64,000 bases of DNA, from NCBI GenBank assembly GCA_024803745.1, contig JANJXV010000013.1, forward strand, positions 15,435,501 to 15,499,500, given 5' to 3'. The position numbers and the translations under genes are program-made. The notes beneath the pieces are model-generated. The model saw only the letters and a list, made by a program, of their open reading frames with translations, made no database searches and was not told where the DNA came from. Source of the DNA: Megascapheus bottae (taxonomy: Eukaryota; Chordata; Mammalia; Rodentia; Geomyidae). Below are positions 24,650 through 35,495 of the stretch, one piece after another; position 1 is the first letter of the stretch, and every line of letters starts with the position of its first letter.

Positions 24650-25028
24650 ATATAAGAGCTAGTGGCCCACAACTGCTATCTTAGCTACTTAGGAAGCTGA
24701 AATCTGAGGATTGCGGTTTGAGGCCAGCCTTGGCAAGAAAGTCCATGAGGCTATTAACCACCAGAAAACCACAAGTGTCACTGTTGCTCAAAGTGATATA
24801 GCACTATCCTTAAGAGCAAAACGTGGTTCAAGGATTGAACTCAGGTCCTGAATTCAAGCCCGAGGACAGACCCGGGCTTGAAGACCCGGGCTTGATTCCT
24901 GGGTACCACATACATAGAAAAAACCAGAAATGGTGCTTTGGCTGAAGTGGTAGAACTCTAGCCTTGAGAAAGCCCAAGGACAGTGTTCAGGCCCTAAGCT
25001 AAAGCCCCAGGACTAGAACCAAAAAAAA
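24650..25028 (+). repeat. Composite SINE (general SINE joined to right monomer)
   Basis: A general-family SINE ('ggcccacaactgctatctta', 'aaccaccagaaaacc') runs into a second SINE piece from 'cttgattcctgggtaccaca' to 'agccccaggactag'. A small tandem duplication, 'gacccgggcttga' twice at 24868-24893, marks the junction. Confidence 0.75.
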
Positions 25029-25214
25029 TGAATATTGAATATTCTTTCCTAAATTTATGAAGAGTTCAAGAAGTTTGGCAACCAAATATTTCCACCTATA
25101 CCTCTTTTACAATTTGAAACAACAAATTAAGACAAATAGGTAAAAAGAAGAAACAAAGCTACTTCTATGTGCACTTCACATCACTCTTAACTTGAATTTA
25201 TTAAAAAAAGAAGA

Positions 25215-25490
25215 AAATGTAGCTAGTTTTTGTGGGTTACACCTGTAATCTTGAAGAGAGTCAGGAGACAGAGATTAATAAAACTGTAGCTCAAGACCAG
25301 ACATTGGAAAGAAGGTTGCAAGACTTTCTCTCAGTAAATATGCCAGGTGTGTCGGTATGAAACTTTCATCACAGGTATCATAAAAACCTTAAGCAGGAAG
25401 ATGCTGGTCTGAAAATTGCACCAGACAAAAATCAAGACAGTATTCCTCAAGTAACAGGAAAGCAGGGAGAGTGGAATGCTAATATTAAAT
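25215..25490 (+). repeat. Diverged SINE-like sequence
   Basis: 'gtgggttacacctgtaatct', 'agctcaagaccagac' and 'aagactttctctcagtaaat' resemble the layout of a tRNA- or 7SL-derived SINE, but the family was not identified. The right boundary is uncertain. Confidence 0.4.
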
Positions 25491-25501
25491 GCATAGCATG
25501 G

Positions 25502-25837
25502 TGTCGGGAGCAAGAGTGGAATCAAACTGTACTTTGATTTGCATCAGATAATTGCTTGATTGTCTTATTGTTTTTTGGCCTTCTCCTGTTCAATTGATCT
25601 GAGATTTACCATATGAATGTAACCCCCAACAGTTCCCTGATTAACCATCTGGATGTAACACCTGGCAGTGCCCTGGTCTCGAGAAGGGATAAAAACTTTG
25701 AGTTAAGAATAAAGGAGGCAGCAGTTTTTGCTTGGGCTGCAGACCTCCTGGACCCGATGTGTTTGTCTCTCTTCTAATTTTTCCAGTCCCTGCCCCTTAT
25801 TTCAGGAACCCCAATTTGCTGCCGGGAGGCCCCGGCA
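25502..25837 (+). mobile_element. Solo LTR of an endogenous retrovirus (class II type)
   Basis: This 336-bp element begins TGTCGGGAGC and ends GGCCCCGGCA (TG...CA). It is flanked by an exact 6-bp target duplication 'gcatgg' at 25496-25501 and 25838-25843. It contains a TATA-like 'gataaaaact' at 25689-25698 and 'aataaa' at 25708-25713, the expected U3/R order. Six-base duplications and a TGT-GGGAG start fit ERVK/IAP-like elements. No internal retroviral genes are present, so it is the product of recombination between two LTRs. Confidence 0.85.
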
Positions 25838-25989
25838 GCATGGGCTGTGTAACTAAAAGACTGAGAGGAGAATTAGTGGATTACCACAATGACACCATCC
25901 ATCAAGATGCAGTATACTTATAGACTGGTTTGTTGAATCAAAAATTTTTTGTAAAACTACTGAAATATAAAAATTATTAAAATTTAAAA

Positions 25990-26107
25990 ATACAGCAAAA
26001 AGAGAGCTGGGGTGAGGGAGGGAAGTGTCAGACAAGTGGTAAAATACCTGACTAGTAAGCATGAGACCCAGAGTTCAAATCCTGTACTTCTTAAAATAAA
26101 TAAAGAA
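25990..26107 (+). repeat. ID-like SINE
   Basis: 'cagacaagtggtaaaatacc' (A-box region) and 'agagttcaaatcctgta' (B box), ending in 'aaaataaataaag'. Confidence 0.6.
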
Positions 26108-27639
26108 GGTGTAAAACAGCAAAGGACACAATGGTGCCTTCTCAGCAAGCCTGAGCAACTGGGAAGTTCTGTGGTATCTTACTAGTTAGGAGAAAGAAAA
26201 ATACCCTCTAATGCTGGTACATGCTGTAAGATTTTCAAAGTACTTTAGTAATAGCAACATAGTATTTTGTATAGCATGTGATTTATAGCTGTAATAGCTC
26301 AAAGTTTAAAATTTAGAAATGAATGTTTGTTTTCCATTCTATGACATCTCTCTATTGCAGATTTTCTCTTCCCAACTTCCCTTGTTTGCAAGCCCATCAT
26401 GCTCTGCAAGTGGCCTGTGATTCCATATTTCCTTGTTTTCATTGCTTACAACCAGAATTGATAGAAGGTAAGATGTGTCTTCTAGCAATAGTGTCTTCAA
26501 GGGAAGAATTTTTTTTCTACAAATGTAAAGAATCCTCAGAAGCATAACAACCTCTCTAGAGAACAGCTCATTAGCCTGGGATGAGCACTGAGCCTAAAAA
26601 GAAATAAAAGGAAAAGATGATGAAAGGCAACTAGCTATTAATGTCTTTCCAATTCCAAATTCAGCCAGACAAGATCTGTTGCAGATATCTGTGCACCTGG
26701 GTGAGTTTCTTCTTCATGTGTTGATACCAATATACACCCTAGGATTTTTATTTAAGGCACACTAGAAAAATCTGAGGAACTCAATAAGAAAGTTTCCTTT
26801 GCTACAATTTCATTCTCTATCAGGATCCCAAGGTGTTGTTTTGTTTTGTTTTGTTATGAACAGTATGTGAAATGGGCTAAAGTCATGAGGTAAAGTTGGA
26901 AGAAATTTCAAGGTGATTTAGTACCATCAGCTTGATTCACACAATCTCATTAGTTACAAATAGGAACAAATATTACCAGGTTTTCAGAATCTTTGACTGA
27001 TATAGCCTTTTCAAAAGAAATAATAAATTCTTTAACAAAAAATATTCCTGGATCAAATGACAAAAAAAGAAATTAAATCAGTAAGAGTAAGCTTTGGGAA
27101 TTCACTGAGGATCGCTCAGACCTTAATTCCTGACATCCAATGTTTTTGCGTGTTGGCGATCTCATAGGCATTGTTATTTCCTACACTTTGTCCTATCTTT
27201 GTTCATGACATCTTCCTATTCCTTTTTAAGTTTCTCCTATTCAGAGACCAGTCATTGAAAATCATCTTCTCATATGATTTAGTACAAATCTAAGCTGCCC
27301 TTCCTTCACAGATACATTTTTGAATCACCTTTGAGACCACAGGTGCTGCTATTTATGCTTCCCCCATTTAACTAGAAAGAATTAAAAGAAGAGGCTTTGT
27401 TTTCAGATATTGATATATACACTATATCCGCATTAAACTACTTTGAAGAGTTAGAATTTACTTAGTTGGTCAAGGTGTGCACAAGTCTGGGTGTGGGTTT
27501 ACTGCTGAGTGATTCACTTACATCAATGTCCAGTGCTACAGATCTGGCTGAGCAGTCTCCCAACTATAGAAATTCTATCCTGGGAGAGAATTTTGAGGCG
27601 ATTCTTTCTGTTTTTCATACATGCACGTTTGAATATCTT
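26108..27639. other. Unassigned intergenic sequence
   Basis: No gene or clear element. There is a short (TTTTG)n run at 26837-26855. Confidence 0.45.
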
Positions 27640-27831
27640 CGTTTTTAAGTAATTGTATAAAGGAGTTGCTGTTCTACAAAGGAGTTTATGATCAGTGTCT
27701 TGATCAACATCGTCCTCTTTAACACTCTCATCCACTCTTCCCACCCAACTCCTCTCACTTTTCTTAATTTTTAGGTTATGTATTGATTTTCTTTTTGCAC
27801 ATCAACAAAGAAATTTATGTATACAATGCTT
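27640..27831 (-). repeat. Old L1 3' UTR fragment, antisense, left part
   Basis: 'gagtttatgatcagtgtctt', 'cttaatttttaggttatgta' and 'acatcaacaaagaaatttat' match the antisense tail at 57880-58075. The match resumes after the inserted L1, at 28113 ('atctgtgtcatccct'). Confidence 0.6.
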
Positions 27832-28112
27832 TTTTCCATATATTTTTTCATGTATTTTTATTGCAATTAATAGAAGGGTTATGTGATATTTGCTATATAG
27901 AAGGTGCATTAATTCATATACATTGATACCCTTTCACATGTCTTGGTCCCCATTTCCCTCCCCCCCACCCCCACCCCTCATCTTGTTTTCCCCCCTTCCC
28001 TATCCAATTTCAAACAACCAAATACAAATATATCTGATATATCAGATAACAAAGTGAGATACTGTAACAATACGAGATAACCAAGGGACAGCAAAAGAGA
28101 TGAGAGATAACA
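27832..28112 (-). repeat. Young L1 3' UTR, antisense, nested in an older L1 tail
   Basis: It runs from 'catgtatttttattgcaatt' through the C-rich block at 27955-28000 to 'agagatgagagataacatag', the complement of the copy at 12071. Confidence 0.8.
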
Positions 28113-29332
28113 TAGATCTGTGTCATCCCTTCACCATCTTCATTCCCTCTCAACCCACAGGAAATGGATATATACAAAAGGAGGTAAAGGATAAACAGGA
28201 GAAGAGTAAAATGCAGGCGAGGATGCATCTTCTATGTGATAGAATTGGAAAAGGGGAAGGGATGTTTCCATTTTTTAAAATCTGAAATATAAACAAGAGT
28301 AATTTACATAAACATGGCCAAAGAGATATGAAAAGTGAAGTGTCTTCAATGTGTTTTTAGTTGTACATTTTCAAAAGAAGGCAGTAATGCCTCTTGTTTT
28401 CAGAGTCATTCACCAGCCCTCCCTGCTGTTTTTAAATCTGAGGTAAGTAAACATAGCAAAATATTTCAGTCACACAGTTTATTCAGTACACTAGGACTTG
28501 AGGTGTATATTATGTCCTATTTATGTTATCTCTTTACTTAGCTGACTTATCTGCTTAAAATCCAAGAATATCTTTATAAGCTTTCACTGACTTTTTTTAT
28601 AGTAATGAGCCAGAATTAACTTGGTCAAATATGCTCAGACACTGTTGCTATAACCTCTACAAAGATACTACAACAAAATCCAGTGAATACTGTTTAGAAA
28701 AGAAGAGGAGGGAAGAGAAGGACTAGGGAAACACAAGGTAGAGAATGAAATTATTGAAAGTACTCTGCACATCTATGAAAGCTCTACTAGAGTAGTGGAA
28801 GAAAAAAGGGACCTCACTGCTCCATGTAAAAGTTGATTTCTAGCAAGTGGAGGAAAGTATTTACACACATTAAAGCTGAAGCATCCAGAATAAGGCTTTT
28901 CATACTTGAATATCATGAGACTTGAGCTATCTGCAAAAGGTTATGTGTTTATGACTTGGTCACAGGGATATTAAACACAGTCGGATGTGTATATGGAGCT
29001 TTGGAACAGATATGAAAAAAGTTGCAATCTGTGATACAAGTACTGAAAACTCCAGAGACTAACAAAATTGATGCTTCTCAACACAAAGTTTGCATTTATG
29101 TAATTATTGGGAATGAACACTGGATCACATTTCTCATCACATAGACTCACTTGGGCTTTGAAGAAAGATATCCAAGAGGTCAGTTCAGATGATATTGATG
29201 TCCAAAGATGTAAAGTTGTCTGATTTCATTCCACTCAGATTTCTCAGGTTCTGAGAAGAAAGCTGATGATAGGTCATGATTTTCTCTGAATAGGCAATAC
29301 CACCATTGATGACTTGAGGATTTGCCAGCTCC
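28113..29332. other. 5' region of OR52A-like gene 2
   Basis: The first about 60 bases continue the old L1 tail. The rest is unassigned. A weak acceptor-like 'gatttgccag' lies at 29320-29329, just before the ATG. Confidence 0.4.
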
Positions 29333-30280
29333 ATGGGGTTCACCAACATGTCCTATCTGAATCCAAAGACAGTGATCCTGATTGGTATACCTGGACTAGA
29401 GCATGTGCAATTTTGGATTGGATTTCCCTTCTTTGGCTTGTGCCTGCTGGCTCTTCTTGGGAACATCTTGTTGCTGATTGTTATCCCAACAGAACGCAGT
29501 CTCCACCAACCCATGTACATCTTCCTAGCAGTATTGGCAGCTACTGACCTAGGTCTTTGTGTAGCCATTGTTCCTAAGATGTTGGCCATTTTCTGGTTTG
29601 ATTCATGCCCCATGGCTTTTGATGCCTGCCTCACGCAGCTCTTCTTCATCCATGCCTTACAGGGCATGGAATCTGGCATCCTGTTAGCCATGGCCTTCGA
29701 TCGCTTTGTTGCTATTTGTAATCCTTTGAGGCACACATCTATCCTCACCCCTCTTTTTCTCTTTCGAGTGGTGCTGATGGTGGTGATTCGAGCAACAACA
29801 CTGGTTGGGGTTTTGCCTATTCTACTCAAACAACTGCAACATTTCCGTTCTCTGGTCATTGTTCATTCTTATTGTGAGCACATGGCTATAGTCAAACTGG
29901 CTGCAGAAGATGTCCACGTTAATAAATCATATGGGCTGTTTGTGGCTTTTGCAATTTTAGGTTTTGACATGATCTTTGTTTTCATCTCCTACGTGCTGAT
30001 TTTTCGAGCTGTGTTTCATCTGCCTCAGAAAGAGGCACGAATCAAAGCATTCAACACTTGCGCAGCTCACATCGTTGTCTTCCTGGAATTTTATATCCTT
30101 GCTTTCTTTTCTTTCTTCAGTCACCGTTTTGGTCATGTTTCACCTTATGCCCATATCCTCTTGTCTACCATCTATCTACTTGTTCCCCCTGCCCTCAATC
30201 CCATTGTCTATGGTGTGAAGACTAAAGAGATTCGCAGACGGTTTGCTCAAATTTTCACTCCAAAGCAAGACATTCAGTGA
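29333..30280 (+). CDS. Class I olfactory receptor, OR52A-like (second)
   Basis: This intact odorant receptor has 315 residues from the ATG at 29333 (MGFTNMSYLNPK). An ATG five codons later also aligns with a Met in the gene at 22262. Motifs are: sequon NMS (5-7), GN (43-44), LHQPMY (57-62), LAATDLGLC (68-76), MAFDRFVAIC (120-129), C99 and C181, KAFNTCAAH opening TM6, FFSHRFG, NPIVYGVKTKEIRRR. As in its paralogue at 22262, both members of the second ECL2 cysteine pair are gone (residue 171 Phe, 191 Ala). The two proteins align without gaps over nearly their whole length. The nucleotide sequences are far more diverged than those of the 2640/8510 pair, so this is an older duplication. OR52A is a moderate subfamily call. 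Confidence 0.93.
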   Translation: MGFTNMSYLNPKTVILIGIPGLEHVQFWIGFPFFGLCLLALLGNILLLIVIPTERSLHQPMYIFLAVLAATDLGLCVAIVPKMLAIFWFDSCPMAFDACLTQLFFIHALQGMESGILLAMAFDRFVAICNPLRHTSILTPLFLFRVVLMVVIRATTLVGVLPILLKQLQHFRSLVIVHSYCEHMAIVKLAAEDVHVNKSYGLFVAFAILGFDMIFVFISYVLIFRAVFHLPQKEARIKAFNTCAAHIVVFLEFYILAFFSFFSHRFGHVSPYAHILLSTIYLLVPPALNPIVYGVKTKEIRRRFAQIFTPKQDIQ

Positions 30281-31021
30281 AAAGTCTTGTTCTCAATGTC
30301 TATTGTGGTGATATTTTGCACCATAGTAATAGCTATCACAGCAAGAACAACCAGAAGAGTAGAAAAATGTGGGTGAAAAGAATGTATGTTACAATTCCTA
30401 TCTCTATTTCTGTTTTCTCCTTCCATTTTTTTCTTCTTTTTCATACATGTATCTGCTCTGTCTCTGTAGTTCAACACTTAGATATGCAACAGAGTAGATG
30501 ATCCTGTAGCAAAATATAAAAAACACTAGGTACATTTAATTCAGTGCTGGTTAAATTTTGTAAAGGTAAAACCAGTAGATTTAGTTTTACAATTGAGGAG
30601 CAACCAGTCTAGTTTTTAGAAAGAATCGTAGAAGACCATGTGGAGAAAGAAATGGCAAATGGGAGATTCAAATAACAAATTTTACTTTAGCTGATGAAAT
30701 GCTACTTGCCATACCTTCAATTCAGTTTAAACATCATTACCATCAGAACTCACAGAAATGGCCAGATTTGTGTGGCTCTTGCTTACTTCAGCCTGCAAAC
30801 CATGAAAGGACTGCCAGTGCAGGCAGGAAAGTTTGTGAGACACGTATTTCTAGTTAACTACAAAACAAAAACAAAAACAAAACTCAAAATGAAACAACAA
30901 AGAAAAGAAAAAGAAAACAGAAAGTGGAAAGTAGAATATGATGTGTCAACTTGTAGAGAGCTAGCCCTAAATGGAACAGCTCTGGAGCAAAACCCAGACC
31001 CTGATTACAAGCTCCAGGATC

Positions 31022-31022
<1 letters not shown>
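30281..31022. other. 3' flank of OR52A-like gene 2
   Basis: No gene. 30860-30920 is an A-rich simple sequence. 30955-31020 resembles the 3' part of a SINE ('ctggagcaaaacccagaccc'). Confidence 0.4.

Positions 31023-31074
<52 letters not shown>
31023..31074 (+). repeat. (AC)n microsatellite
   Basis: About 26 uninterrupted AC units, sitting at the tail of one SINE fragment and directly before another. Confidence 0.97.
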
Positions 31075-31077
<3 letters not shown>

Positions 31078-31079
31078 AA

Positions 31080-31300
31080 GAGCTGGCCACTAGTGTCTCA
31101 CATTGATAATATTAGCTACTCAGTTTGCTGAGATCTGAGGGTTTCAGGTTAGAGCCAGCCTAGACAGGCAAACCTCATATTTACAATTACAGTTAACCCA
31201 CAAAAAGCCAGAAGTAAAGATAAATGGTGGCTCCTCAGCTGTGATTGAGAGAGGATGTGAGGCACAGAATTCAAGTCTTTGGGCACACACACATATATAT
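31080..31300 (+). repeat. SINE with AC-rich tail
   Basis: 'tagtgtctcacattgataat', 'agctactcagtttgctgaga' and 'aattacagttaacccacaaa', with an 'acacacaca' tail. Confidence 0.7.
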
Positions 31301-31719
31301 ACACACACCACTGAATGATTAATTCAGGAAATATGTAAAAACAAACAGGTAAAGTGAAGCTTATTCCAATTTCCTTTGAGAACTGACAAAGAGAATGGCA
31401 ATGGTATAGAAGCCTTGGATGTATGAATGGTTTGGGGGAAAAAATCATCACTTCTTGTAAAATCACCTTTTAAGAAAAGTAGTATTTTTAGTCTTAGATA
31501 CTAAAATATGTAAGACTTGTGGAAAGCAATCCAAATTTAAGTGCCAACTATTTAGAATCATAATGAAAAAAATCTGCTTTCCAATAGACAGAGCCTTTGC
31601 ACATCCCCTGGTTCAGTAGAAAGTTGTGTTTGCTATATTACTCTTTTATAGAAAGATTGAGAGCATCCTTAGTTTGCCAGAGAGACAGACTATCACTCAC
31701 ATGATCATTTTTTCTATTT

Positions 31720-31965
31720 ATTTTTATTTGTACTATTACTGTCAGTTGTGGGGCTTGATCTCAGGGCCTGGGCACCAACCCTGCGCTCAAGACTAAGACT
31801 CTACCCATTTAGCAATAGTGCCATTTCCAGTATTCTGGTAGTTAATTGGAGATAATAGTCTCACGGGGATTTTTCTGCCCACGTAGGCTTCAAATCACGA
31901 TCCTCAGACCTCAGCCCCCTGAGTATCTAAGATTACAGGTATGAGCCATCAATGCCCAGCCACTC
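31720..31965 (-). repeat. SINE, antisense
   Basis: 'ggggcttgatctcagggcct', 'gttaattggagataatagtc' and 'attacaggtatgagccatca' are complements of the family core. Confidence 0.8.
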
Positions 31966-32144
31966 CTTATTTTATTTCTTGTCTTCAATGAAGTCATATT
32001 GCTACAAATTCATATCCTAGATTCAATTATTTTATGAAAAATACTACAACTCTAACAACAGCATTTTACTAGACCACTATACTAAGACTGTACCAAAGGA
32101 GTTAGATATATTTCCAAGCAATATAAACTATCCCTTTTCAAAAA

Positions 32145-32335
32145 ATGGCAGTAGGGGAGTTTGACCTAGTGGTAGAGTGCTTGCCTAGCATGCATGAACA
32201 CCCAGGTTCAAGTTCTCAGTACCACATACATAGAAAAAAAACCAGAAGTGGTACTGAAGCTCAAGGAGTAGGGTGGTAGGAGTAGGATAGTGTCAGGCCC
32301 TGAGCTCAAGCCTAGGACTGGCAAAAAAAAAAGAC
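32145..32335 (+). repeat. Dimeric IDL-Geo-like SINE
   Basis: The left ID-like half is 'ttgacctagtggtagagtgc' plus 'caggttcaagttctc'. The right half is 'aagtggtactgaagctcaag' to 'gagctcaagcctaggactgg', with an A tail. Confidence 0.8.
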
Positions 32336-33366
32336 AGTAGAGACTGACTTTAAATTCTTTTGTCAACATATGTATGATATCTAGTTATCTATTTACATAT
32401 TATTTATTGTTTTTAATAAGGTGTACAGTAGGATTTGTTCTATTTAATTCATTACCTTGCCAATTGTATTTAGCACACAAAAGGGATATGAATTGTTTTA
32501 CCTGAGAGAAAAATCTGAGAGACTGGATTTTCCAACGTGTCCAAACTGCAGCTTCTAAACAAGAGGTCTTCAGCTATTGTAATATTGAGAAATTGAGCTT
32601 ATTTTGCAGTTCCTGAATGTTCTTGATTTATCAATGTTATTTTATATGTGTATCTAACATGTATGTTCAAATTCATATTCTATGTCTATGTCACACAGAT
32701 GCCTGAATGTGAATATATATAAATATGAAAACATGAGAGATGATGAGAAACAGAGAAATAGTTGCTTATAGATGAAGAAAATGATTAGAACCATGTTTAT
32801 AAAAGAAGTTGTATTTGTGTATTGGAGCAAAAAAAAGCATCATTGATGTTTAGATAAGCCACAGATTGTCTAACGTAAGATCAGATAGAGAGAGAAAGAG
32901 AAGTGAATATGATATACTTACTAATATGAGTGGCTGTTTGGTAACTTTTTTACTATTTTTAATCTTGTAATAGTTATGCAAGGGAGTCAATTCACTGTGT
33001 CAATACATGAGTCAGCTGCTTCTTAATCAGTGTCAGCCCTTCCATCATTCTCCCCATCTCTTTAATCCTAACCTCATTCATACCTTCAAGTTTCCTAGTT
33101 CTATTTTCACATGTGTTTCCAGAGTATTAGTATTGCATTCACTCACCATTACTCTCTCTCTGTCTGTCGACATCCCCCTCCTTTACCTCTATCCTTCTCA
33201 GACAAGATGTGTTTCAGTTTTCTGATATGCAGTTTGCTAAACTGTTAATTGTTCAAAGATGTTACATGATGGAAATTGTCAGTAAGATATGGGTATTTAC
33301 AAACAAAGCAGGTGGTTCTAATTGGATTGTATTGATAACTATTTGGAGGTTAAAAAATAGAATAGA
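32336..33366. other. Unassigned intergenic sequence
   Basis: No gene. 33020-33200 has C/T-rich text that may be a remnant of an old L1 tail in antisense. Confidence 0.4.
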
Positions 33367-33367
33367 G

Positions 33368-33608
33368 CATCCGGGTGTTATGGCTCATGCCTATAATTAT
33401 GCCTAGCTACTCAGGAGGTTGAGATCTGAGGATCAAGATTCAAAGCCAGCCAGAGCACTAAAGAACACGAGACTCTTATCTCCAAGTAGTCACTAAAAAA
33501 CTGGAAGTGGAGCTGTGGCTCAAGGAGTAGGGTGGTAGCCTTGAGCTGAAGAGCTAAGGGACAGTGCCCAGGTCCAGAGTTCAAGCCCCATGACCCACAA
33601 AAACAAAT
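33368..33608 (+). repeat. SINE (general family, nearly full length)
   Basis: It runs from 'catccgggtgttatggctca' to 'gagttcaagccccatgaccc', with all family landmarks including 'actcttatctccaa'. Confidence 0.85.
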
Positions 33609-33769
33609 CGAATAGAGCATCTGTCAAAGCCGACTGGAGCCCTGTTATACCATAACTTGTGTATGGTAGACTTTAGCCTTTACTTTGAAGAACAAACTGG
33701 TAACGGTTTCAAGTGGAAGGTGAAAGGTGTATATGATCTGAAGAGAAACCAGAGTTCTCTGGAAGAAAT

Positions 33770-33858
33770 TGAGGGTGGGAGGTAACTCTTCAAAAGGAAA
33801 TGTATTCAATACTTGACTTATGTAACTTTTGTAACATTACCTTGCAATAAAAATATAA
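33770..33858 (+). repeat. Old L1 3' tail
   Basis: 'gagggtgggaggtaactctt' and 'gacttatgtaacttttgtaa' lead to 'gcaataaaaatataaaaaa'. A younger L1 abuts it at 33868. Confidence 0.6.
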
Positions 33859-33867
33859 AAAAGATTT

Positions 33868-34183
33868 CTGTAACAATATGAGATAACCAAGGGACAGAAA
33901 AAAGATGAGAGATAACATAGTACATTAAGGACAACAATCACTCATTATATGGCTTTTATTCTATTGTTACAGTATTCACCTGGTTATCTGATACACTGTA
34001 TATATGTGTATTTGGTTATTTGAAGTCGGATAGGGAAGGGGGAAACATGATGAGGGGAGAGGGTGGGGGGAGGGATATGGAGAACAAGACATGAGAAAGG
34101 GTATCTATGTTTGTGAAGTAATGCACCTTCTATCTGGTGAATATAATGTAATCCTTCTATTAATTACAATAAAATATATATGG
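33868..34183 (+). repeat. L1 3' UTR with inverted 5' part (twin-primed)
   Basis: 33868-33957 is antisense ('gtaacaatatgagataacca', 'gtacattaaggacaacaatc'). 33960-34183 is sense ('ctattgttacagtattcacc' to 'attacaataaaatatatatg'). The two arms share about 10 bases at the switch. Confidence 0.8.
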
Positions 34184-34189
34184 AAAGAA

Positions 34190-34385
34190 AGAAAAAGAAA
34201 CAGTGAGACCAAGGATGAACAAATGCAGCAGTGGTCTTTACTGGACACTATGTTGAAATGAACTATGCAACTTATGGGTGGGGATGGGAGGGAAAAACTG
34301 GGGGAGAGTAAAGAAATGTAGTCTCTACCTGACTTAAGTAGCTATAATGCTTCTGTATATAATAACAATAAAAAATTAAAAAGCA
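34190..34385 (+). repeat. Old L1 3' tail
   Basis: 'aaatgcagcagtggtcttta', the G-rich 'gggtggggatgggaggga', and the end 'ataacaataaaaaattaaaa'. Confidence 0.6.
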
Positions 34386-34889
34386 AGGCCTCAAAAAATA
34401 TAAAAAATAAAGATTTCAAGTGGATAAAAGCACATATTTGTTTGAGAAATACAACTATAGTTGAAGTTTTAACAACTTTAAATGAGACTAAGCTCAGACA
34501 TAGGAAAGTGAATTAGAAAATAGTTTATCAGACATGTATACAAATAATAAAGTGAGATGAGCAGTAATGATAATGGAAATGGACAGAAAAGGCTCTGTTA
34601 TCACTCAGGCAAAGAGGTAGTAATAAACACTAGTAATTTCAAGGTTGTAAACTCAATTTATCTGAAGCCAAAAGAATAAATTGGGAATACAGAAGACCAA
34701 CAGAGTTGGCAATGAGTTCAAGGTTTACTTTGTTTACTGTACATTATTGAGTACAAGCACAGCATCATAAGCACATCTATCCATGAGAAGGGAAGATTTC
34801 ATATCAAATATTCTTGTCACAATAAAACAGAATTTGATAACAGATTTTAGTTCAGAAAGCATTAAGTTTAAGGTGAATAAGAAAAGAGG

Positions 34890-35075
34890 ATATATTGTAT
34901 ATACTTTAGGGAAGGGGAAAACAAGATGATTGGGAGGGTGTGGGAGGAAGGAAAGGGGGACAAAAATCTGAGAAGGGGCATCAATTTTCCGGAAGTAATA
35001 TACCCACTACCTGACAAATATAACCATAACCCCTCTATACATTACCCTGACAATAAAATACCATAAAAAAGAAAG
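34890..35075 (+). repeat. Old L1 3' tail
   Basis: 'gggaaggggaaaacaagatg', 'ggggcatcaattttccggaa' and 'ataacccctctatacattacc', ending 'gacaataaaataccat'. Confidence 0.7.
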
Positions 35076-35307
35076 CTAAAAAAGAAGAGAAGAAGAAAAG
35101 AGGTTTACAAGCCTACTGGAATTTATTTTCTATTTTGTAGCACAGACATAATTCAAGGTTTAAGATACAAATTTGAAAGGAAAGTAGAATATGATCAAGA
35201 TGTGATATACACACATTTGTAAACTTAAACGTCTTTGTTTTTGATTGGAAAATGCCTACCTCTCAAGTAGTACTTATTATATATCACTAATGATGATTTC
35301 TTCTTTT

Positions 35308-35495
35308 TTTTCTAGTCCTGAGCTTGAACTCAGGGCCTGAGCTCTGTCCTTGGATTTTCTCAAGGCTAGAGCTCTAGCACTAGACCCTCAGCACCACTTC
35401 TGGCTTTTTTCTATGTATGTGGTACTCAGGAATTGAAAATGTGTCATGGTGCATGGTAGGCAAGCACTCCACAACTAGGCCAAACTCCTGGCCTC
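35308..35495 (-). repeat. Dimeric IDL-Geo-like SINE, antisense
   Basis: 'gagcttgaactcagggcctg', 'agcaccacttctggcttttt' and 'gtaggcaagcactccacaac' are complements of the copy at 58429. Confidence 0.85.

Noticed and set aside
29353..29859. A 168-codon open frame antisense to the OR at 29333
   Set aside because: It lies wholly inside the conserved OR exon on the opposite strand, has a low-complexity basic composition, and has no counterpart domain. It is a shadow of the OR codons, as are the other antisense frames in the OR exons.
30694..31131. A 145-codon open frame downstream of the second OR52A-like gene
   Set aside because: It is made of A-rich simple sequence, SINE text and the AC microsatellite (poly-His-Thr).
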